From positions 2,830-21,078 of the forward strand of contig DPHD01000095.1 of NCBI GenBank assembly GCA_003523085.1: a stretch of 18,249 bases of DNA, written 5' to 3'. Under the pieces are notes generated by a model, which saw nothing but the letters and a program-made list of their open reading frames with translations, made no database searches and was not told the DNA's origin. Position numbers and translations under genes: made by a program. Of the stretch, positions 14,116 through 18,249 are shown piece by piece. Position 1 is the first letter of the stretch, and each line of letters begins with the position of its first letter. This stretch comes from Oceanospirillaceae bacterium (GTDB taxonomy: Bacteria; Pseudomonadota; Gammaproteobacteria; Pseudomonadales; Balneatricaceae).

Positions 14116-16256
14116 CTTAAACCGAGGGCCGGCAGCTTAATGCTAAAACACACGCCACCGTCGTTAGCCAAATTATGGTGGCGTATGTGGCCCTGATGAT
14201 GGTGCACAATGCAGCGCACCACATACAGGCCCAAACCAAAGTGGCTGTCGTCGGTAGGGCTGGCTTTGGCCCTATGGCTTACCATGGAGTTGAACAGTTG
14301 TTGTTGGTAGTTGGCATCAATGGCAGGGCCAAAGTTAGACACGTTTATCTCGACCCAACCCAGACTAACCCTCAGTTCCACTAAGGTGTGGGTGCCCGCA
14401 TGTCGAAAGTCTCGGGCATTGTCCAGCAGCTTGTCTAGTAGCTGTTCTATTCTGTAATCCACGGCATCTATTATGACGCCTTGGGTTGGTCCGTTATAGT
14501 CCACTAAGCCGCCATCTATCTGGTCTTGATAGGCGCAGTAGCTCGATACTAGGTGAGCGACATCAACGGTTTCTTTGATATCTTGAGTGAGGGCCTGCTC
14601 TAGGTTAGCGGCATCGGCCAGTTTGGACAGGATGCCATCAATACGATGAATGCCACGCTGGGCCATGGCTAGGTAAGTCTTCACTTCATCTGATAGAGGC
14701 ACTTGGGCCATGTTCCCCAAGGAAGTGGCTATGGCATTAAGCGGGTTGTTAATTTCATGGCTTAGGGTGCGCGGCATTTGCGAAAGAAAGGCTTGGTTTT
14801 GGTGCAATTGCGCCACCACTTGGTTGAGACTGCGAGCCAGGTCGCCAAGTTCATCGGTTTGCTTGGTTTCGTGCACGATGGTGTCGGTTTGTAGGCGCCC
14901 TTGGGGGTCAACCAACTGCTTGGCTTCTTGGCCCAACCTACGAATGCGATAGGCTAAACGCCAAAATACAAAAAACAGCAATAACAATATGAGTAGCATG
15001 CTGCCTAAACTTAGGCTGGCAATTTTTTGCATCGCTTGGCGTTGCCAGGCCAGTAATTGGGCGGTAGATTGCTGTACTAATACCAGACCCAGCACCCGAC
15101 CCTTGGCATCGAAGATGGGTTTAGCGGTGGCTTGAATGGGCAAACTGTTGTGGCTGGCCCATTGGTTATTAACGGTAACACCGCTCACCGCAAGGTTAAG
15201 CAAGGTGGCTTGAGCACGGCCAGAATCGGTCGTAGGTGGCTGATCAAGCTGTAATAGTTGGGTAAAAGCAAGGTCCACTAGACCTTCAAAAAGACCATCC
15301 ATTGACCACCGCCACGGCTGGTGATACATGGCTATACTAGAGCCCACCTTGGCTAATCGGTTAAGCTGACGGTCGTATAGTGCAATCTCCACGCCCGCGT
15401 TGGCATGCCCAGAGAGCAACTGCATGGCTAAGTTAGACTGGGTATTAAGGGAGCTAAAACCGCCTTGTTCTGGGCCATCCAGAACAATACGTTGCAGGTC
15501 TAAGCTGCCGGTCTGTGGGTTTTGGTCGGCATCTGTTAAACCCATGTAAATTTGCTGCTTGGGTCCCAATAACGCCGAGGGTAAGGCGAATTCAATCTGA
15601 TAACCCGTGGCCGTATGGACCAGGTAGGCGTTAACGTTAGGCGTAAATAAATTGTCGCTTAGGTTAGAAGCCGCAGCCGCAAGTTGAACGCTCATGGGGC
15701 CTTCATCTTGCACTAACAATTGTAGGGCCACCGTTTGTTGCGACGGGTTGATGTAACTTAATTCAATATGATCGTAAGCGGTTTTGTTGCTGGTGTTATT
15801 GCGGGCAATACGATGTAGGTCTTTCACCTGTATGGCACCAAACAGGTGTGCACCGTATTCTGCCAATACCAACGTCATGGACGGCGGATCGGCCAATGCC
15901 CTACCTTTACTTTTGGTGTGATAATCGGAGGCAAAGTTTAAGGTGGCTCCCCAATCTTGGATGTGGCCATCGATAACAGGGGCTTGCTCAAGCTGATATT
16001 TAGTCAGCAGGGCTTGGCGTTGGCTCAATTCGGGTATTTGCTTGAGCAACTGATGTTGGCCGGCAAAAAGGTTGCTTACACTTTGAGCAATTTGTTCTTG
16101 GGCGACCACTTGGCTGTGCCTGAAGAAGCCGCGGGTTTCCTCCACAAAGCGGTAACCCATATAAGGTATGCTCAGTAGCACCACCACAAACAAAATTATT
16201 TGGGCCCGTAAACCCACCCGAAAAAACCTATTCACGCCAGCGGTAACCTTGACCAT
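14112..16256 (-). CDS. pdsS: Sensor histidine kinase resembling the proteobacterial dedicated sortase system kinase (PdsS), with periplasmic CBM9-like domain
   Basis: A 714-residue membrane kinase. The first membrane segment is at about 15-34. The periplasmic part (about 35-410) opens with a CBM9-like domain (APVIDGHIQDWG, later YDHIELSY and TGYQIEFALP). The second membrane segment is at about 413-433, then a HAMP-like linker (RRLGQEAKQLVDPQG), HisKA with H500 in TLSHEINNPLNAIA, and an ATPase domain with LLDKLLDNARDF and HFGLGLYVVRCI. The G1 box is INVSNFGPAID, with Asn in place of the usual Asp. The ATG at 16256 is chosen because AGGG lies 6 bases upstream; a TTG at 16277 is the alternative. 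It overlaps the end of the regulator gene by 29 bases. Architecture, size and partner match the family found with proteobacterial sortases. The family name is from memory, without a profile search. Confidence 0.82.
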   Translation of the reverse strand: MVKVTAGVNRFFRVGLRAQIILFVVVLLSIPYMGYRFVEETRGFFRHSQVVAQEQIAQSVSNLFAGQHQLLKQIPELSQRQALLTKYQLEQAPVIDGHIQDWGATLNFASDYHTKSKGRALADPPSMTLVLAEYGAHLFGAIQVKDLHRIARNNTSNKTAYDHIELSYINPSQQTVALQLLVQDEGPMSVQLAAAASNLSDNLFTPNVNAYLVHTATGYQIEFALPSALLGPKQQIYMGLTDADQNPQTGSLDLQRIVLDGPEQGGFSSLNTQSNLAMQLLSGHANAGVEIALYDRQLNRLAKVGSSIAMYHQPWRWSMDGLFEGLVDLAFTQLLQLDQPPTTDSGRAQATLLNLAVSGVTVNNQWASHNSLPIQATAKPIFDAKGRVLGLVLVQQSTAQLLAWQRQAMQKIASLSLGSMLLILLLLFFVFWRLAYRIRRLGQEAKQLVDPQGRLQTDTIVHETKQTDELGDLARSLNQVVAQLHQNQAFLSQMPRTLSHEINNPLNAIATSLGNMAQVPLSDEVKTYLAMAQRGIHRIDGILSKLADAANLEQALTQDIKETVDVAHLVSSYCAYQDQIDGGLVDYNGPTQGVIIDAVDYRIEQLLDKLLDNARDFRHAGTHTLVELRVSLGWVEINVSNFGPAIDANYQQQLFNSMVSHRAKASPTDDSHFGLGLYVVRCIVHHHQGHIRHHNLANDGGVCFSIKLPALGLS

Positions 16257-16926
16257 ACTCAGCCCTAATGGCGGCAAAGCTTGGGTCTACGCCCATGAAC
16301 TTGCGTTTAATGTTACTAATATGGGTGCTCACGGTATTGTTGGCCACCACGCCGCCTAAGGTGGCGGCAGCTAAGCCTTGGTAGGTATTGATGGTGTTGG
16401 GGTATTGGCTTAGGGCTTCCAGCAGTTTGAATTCGGTCACCGTAATGTCGGCCACCTGTTGGCCACACCAATGTACCGTGTGACGATGGATGTCGATACA
16501 TAATTGGCCCCGTGTCACCACCTTCTCGGCTGCGAACTTAGGGTTATGTTTGGTCAATCGTAACAAGGATTCAACCTTAGCCACAAAGTAGTCAATACTG
16601 ATGGGTTTAGGCTGGTAGTCCCATGCGCCCATACGCAGGCCGGATACCGTATCAATATCGCCTACACGCTCGGTCAAAAACAATACCGGCAAGTCTGGGT
16701 ATAGGCGGCACAACTGACTGTACAGGTCAAAACCTGCATCGTATTCTTGATCCAGAATGATATCCAATACCAATAAGTCTGGGCGAGTGCGGCTTAAGCC
16801 GTCCAGGGCGGCTTGTTTGGTGGCAAAGGACTGTACTTTGATAAAGCGCTTTTCCAATGCGGTACAATAATTGACACGCTGATCGGTGTCGTCTTCGACA
16901 ATAGCGACTAAGGCGTTAGCAGTCAT
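16228..16926 (-). CDS. pdsR: OmpR-type response regulator resembling the dedicated sortase system regulator (PdsR)
   Basis: A 232-residue regulator. The receiver domain (about 1-120) has acidic residues E11, D12 and D13, phospho-acceptor D55 in LVLDIILDQ, T85 and K107 in YQPKPIS. The C-terminal winged-helix DNA-binding domain (about 135-232) ends in RRKFMGVDPSFAAIRAEYGQGYRW. The stretch DIDTVSGLRMGAWDY resembles the regulator paired with the sortase-linked kinase family, as I recall it. GGAA lies 8 bases before the ATG. The gene is upstream of and overlaps the kinase gene, so the pair is one transcript with coupled translation. Its targets are unknown: no sortase or LPXTG-type protein is encoded in the window. 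A general OmpR/PhoB-family regulator is the fallback call. Confidence 0.85.
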   Translation of the reverse strand: MTANALVAIVEDDTDQRVNYCTALEKRFIKVQSFATKQAALDGLSRTRPDLLVLDIILDQEYDAGFDLYSQLCRLYPDLPVLFLTERVGDIDTVSGLRMGAWDYQPKPISIDYFVAKVESLLRLTKHNPKFAAEKVVTRGQLCIDIHRHTVHWCGQQVADITVTEFKLLEALSQYPNTINTYQGLAAATLGGVVANNTVSTHISNIKRKFMGVDPSFAAIRAEYGQGYRWRE

Positions 16927-16971
16927 GACAAATTTCCAAGGGTGTAGGCACCCACTCTATAAGCCCACTAA

Positions 16972-17000
16972 GTTAGCACAGGCGGCTGGGGCGCGCTAAC
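16972..17000. repeat. Interrupted inverted repeat in the pdsR/bluB divergent gap
   Basis: GTTAGC (16972-16977) and GCTAAC (16995-17000) are perfect inverted arms separated by 17 GC-rich bases. They lie 46-74 bases upstream of the pdsR start, where a regulator site or an autoregulatory operator could be. The rest of the 218-base gap also holds a small GGGTG/CACCC hairpin at 16940-16953 just before pdsR. No cobalamin-riboswitch B12 box is evident. Confidence 0.3.
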
Positions 17001-17075
17001 GTATGGCAGTAAGGGACTGCAATCTCCATCACATTTCCATAATCGTCGTGTTTATATGTACAGCCGCCATGTGCC

Positions 17076-17104
17076 TTGACCCCAGCCACCCAGGCCTTTA
17101 TAAA
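17076..17104 (+). promoter_or_regulatory. Sigma-70-type promoter of bluB
   Basis: TTGACC (17076-17081), a 17-base spacer and TATAAA (17099-17104) are each one base from consensus. The expected start near 17111 leaves a leader of about 34 bases before the bluB ATG. This is too short to hold a riboswitch. Confidence 0.62.
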
Positions 17105-17144
17105 GACCCTCGGCCCTACACTTCGTTTACCCTAGGAATGACTC

Positions 17145-17885
17145 ATGTCTGCGACTCCCTTTGATGCTCATCAACAAGATTTGGCATTTGCCGAACAAGA
17201 CCGACACGGGCTTTATAAAACCCTCTTTAACCGGCGCGATGTGCGTAGCCAGTTTAAGCCAGATCCGGTACCTGATGACGTATTGGCGCGGGTTTTGTAC
17301 GCCGCGCACCATGCGCCTTCCGTGGGTTTTATGCAGCCGTGGAACTTTACCTTGGTTAAAGATGAAGCCGTCAAGCAACAAGTCCATGGGCTCTATCAAC
17401 AGGCCAATGAAGCGGCAGCCAATGAGTTTGAAGATGAACGGCAGCAGCAGTATCGGCAACTTAAATTGGCGGGTATCCTCGATGCGCCGCTCAATATCTG
17501 TATCACCTGCGACAGGGAACGGGCAGGCCCCGTCGTTTTGGGGCGGCAACAAATGCCAGAAATGGATTTATTTAGTAGTGTTTGTGCGGTACAAAATTTG
17601 TGGCTGGCAGCCCGCGCCGAAGGCCTAGGGGTGGGCTGGGTGAGTATTATGGATCCCAATGAACTCAAGCAGGTACTGGGCATCCCTGCCGCAATCGTAC
17701 CGATTGCTTATTTATGTGTGGGTTATGTAGAGCATTTTTTAGCCACTCCAGAGTTAGCCAATAAAGGTTGGCGCCAACGTTTGCCTTTGGAGGATCTGGT
17801 CTATACTAACCAGTGGGGCGTTGAAGTCGAAGCCGATTTATTACAAGCGGTTGAACAACAAGCAGAATTCCCTTATCAGTTCTGA
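17145..17885 (+). CDS. bluB: 5,6-dimethylbenzimidazole synthase (flavin destructase)
   Basis: Converts reduced FMN plus oxygen into 5,6-dimethylbenzimidazole, the lower ligand of vitamin B12; cytosolic, nitroreductase fold. It has 246 residues. BluB-specific features are FNRRDVRSQF with D32, APSVGFMQPWNF (57-68), VVLGRQQMPEMD and VQNLWLAARAEGLGVGWVSI with S167. D32 and S167 fall at the same numbers as the essential residues described for Sinorhizobium BluB. This separates it from ordinary nitroreductases. AGGA at 17134-17137 lies 7 bases before the ATG, behind a good promoter. It appears to be a single-gene unit with no cobalamin gene next to it in the window, divergent from pdsR. Confidence 0.94.
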   Translation: MSATPFDAHQQDLAFAEQDRHGLYKTLFNRRDVRSQFKPDPVPDDVLARVLYAAHHAPSVGFMQPWNFTLVKDEAVKQQVHGLYQQANEAAANEFEDERQQQYRQLKLAGILDAPLNICITCDRERAGPVVLGRQQMPEMDLFSSVCAVQNLWLAARAEGLGVGWVSIMDPNELKQVLGIPAAIVPIAYLCVGYVEHFLATPELANKGWRQRLPLEDLVYTNQWGVEVEADLLQAVEQQAEFPYQF

Positions 17886-17934
17886 GCAGCGTTGATACAG
17901 GCCAAGCATACAATGTTAGTATGGGTTAACGCAC

Positions 17935-17940
17935 TATAAT
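17935..17940 (+). promoter_or_regulatory. Possible -10 element of the chemoreceptor gene
   Basis: A consensus TATAAT lies 22 bases before the start codon of the last gene. No clear -35 hexamer sits 16-18 bases upstream, and no sigma-28 flagellar-type promoter pattern is seen. Only the -10 is supported. Confidence 0.35.
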
Positions 17941-17962
17941 TTATGGCACAGTAAGGACACAT

Positions 17963-18249
17963 ATGAATTTAAAGCAAAAACTCATTGCCTTGATCTTAAT
18001 GGTTGGCATTGTACCCGCCTTAATTATTGGCTTGGTCGGTTTGCAAAACAGCCGCGCGGCACTAGAGTTTCAAGCCTTTGAAAAGTTACAGGCACAAAGG
18101 ACCATTAAAGCCAATCAAATTCAACAGCACTTTGAAGATGCTCAAAATGGCATCGAAACTTTAGCAGATAGCTTGGCGCTGTTGATCGAAAACGAGGGTT
18201 TGGAAACAGCGATGACCGCATTGGACCCACAAGGGCGGTCCATGTTTAG
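17963..18249 (+). CDS. Probable methyl-accepting chemotaxis protein, N-terminal fragment; 3' end outside window
   Basis: The last 287 bases encode 95 residues of a gene that runs off the window, ending in the first two bases of the next codon. It starts with MNLKQKLIALILM, a basic N-terminus followed by one membrane segment at about 7-28. A periplasmic, helix-rich region follows (LEFQAFEKLQAQRTIKANQI), typical of the ligand-binding domain of transmembrane chemoreceptors. AAGGA lies 5 bases before the ATG. The diagnostic cytoplasmic signalling domain is beyond the edge, so a sensor kinase or diguanylate cyclase with a similar N-terminus cannot be excluded. Confidence 0.75.
   Translation, partial: MNLKQKLIALILMVGIVPALIIGLVGLQNSRAALEFQAFEKLQAQRTIKANQIQQHFEDAQNGIETLADSLALLIENEGLETAMTALDPQGRSMF

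Noticed and set aside
16927..17144. Possible cobalamin riboswitch before bluB
   Set aside because: No B12 box is seen, and a clear promoter lies so close to the gene that the transcribed leader is only about 34 bases.

Overview
The window looks like a chromosomal segment of a marine gammaproteobacterium. It has moderate GC with AT-rich intergenic gaps, and the proteins resemble Alteromonadales, Shewanella and Vibrio versions. The E. coli-type Puu and PotFGHI proteins, the BluB, and a two-component pair resembling the 'proteobacterial dedicated sortase' regulators of mostly marine species all fit, but I cannot place it below class with confidence. I see no tRNA, rRNA, CRISPR array, insertion sequence or phage gene. 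Coding density is high and no gap exceeds about 220 bases.

Left part (1-2899): the C-terminal third of glucosamine-6-phosphate synthase (glmS). A two-gene signalling unit follows, made of a stand-alone receiver protein and a CHASE-domain sensor histidine kinase of the NarL/UhpB type.

Centre (about 2890-14115): a complete-looking polyamine uptake and catabolism island. puuR (cupin repressor) converges on a leftward puuA-puuB operon (gamma-glutamylputrescine synthetase and oxidase). A divergent AT-rich promoter region separates puuA from a long rightward run: puuD (gamma-glutamyl-GABA hydrolase), a second glutamine-synthetase-like gamma-glutamylpolyamine ligase, a SpuC-type polyamine:pyruvate aminotransferase, and the ABC importer potF-potG-potH-potI. 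The logic is import by PotFGHI, then either glutamylation (PuuA or its paralogue), oxidation (PuuB) and release of GABA by PuuD, or direct transamination by the SpuC-like enzyme. The aldehyde dehydrogenase (PuuC) and GABA transaminase (PuuE) that would complete the route are not in the window. Three PuuR-box-like sequences lie at the promoters expected to be controlled, but their assignment is weak.

Right part (14112-18249): a leftward pair, pdsR-pdsS-like, whose kinase carries a periplasmic CBM9-like domain. Its 3' end overlaps the potI stop codon tail to tail. A divergently oriented bluB (lower-ligand synthesis for vitamin B12) follows behind a clear sigma-70-type promoter, and then the 5' end of a probable methyl-accepting chemotaxis protein, cut by the window edge.

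Most genes belong to known families. The points most worth following are the spermidine-type tryptophan in the PotF pocket, the duplicated ligase arrangement, the sortase-family two-component pair with no sortase beside it, and the receiver/CHASE kinase pair without a DNA-binding output.
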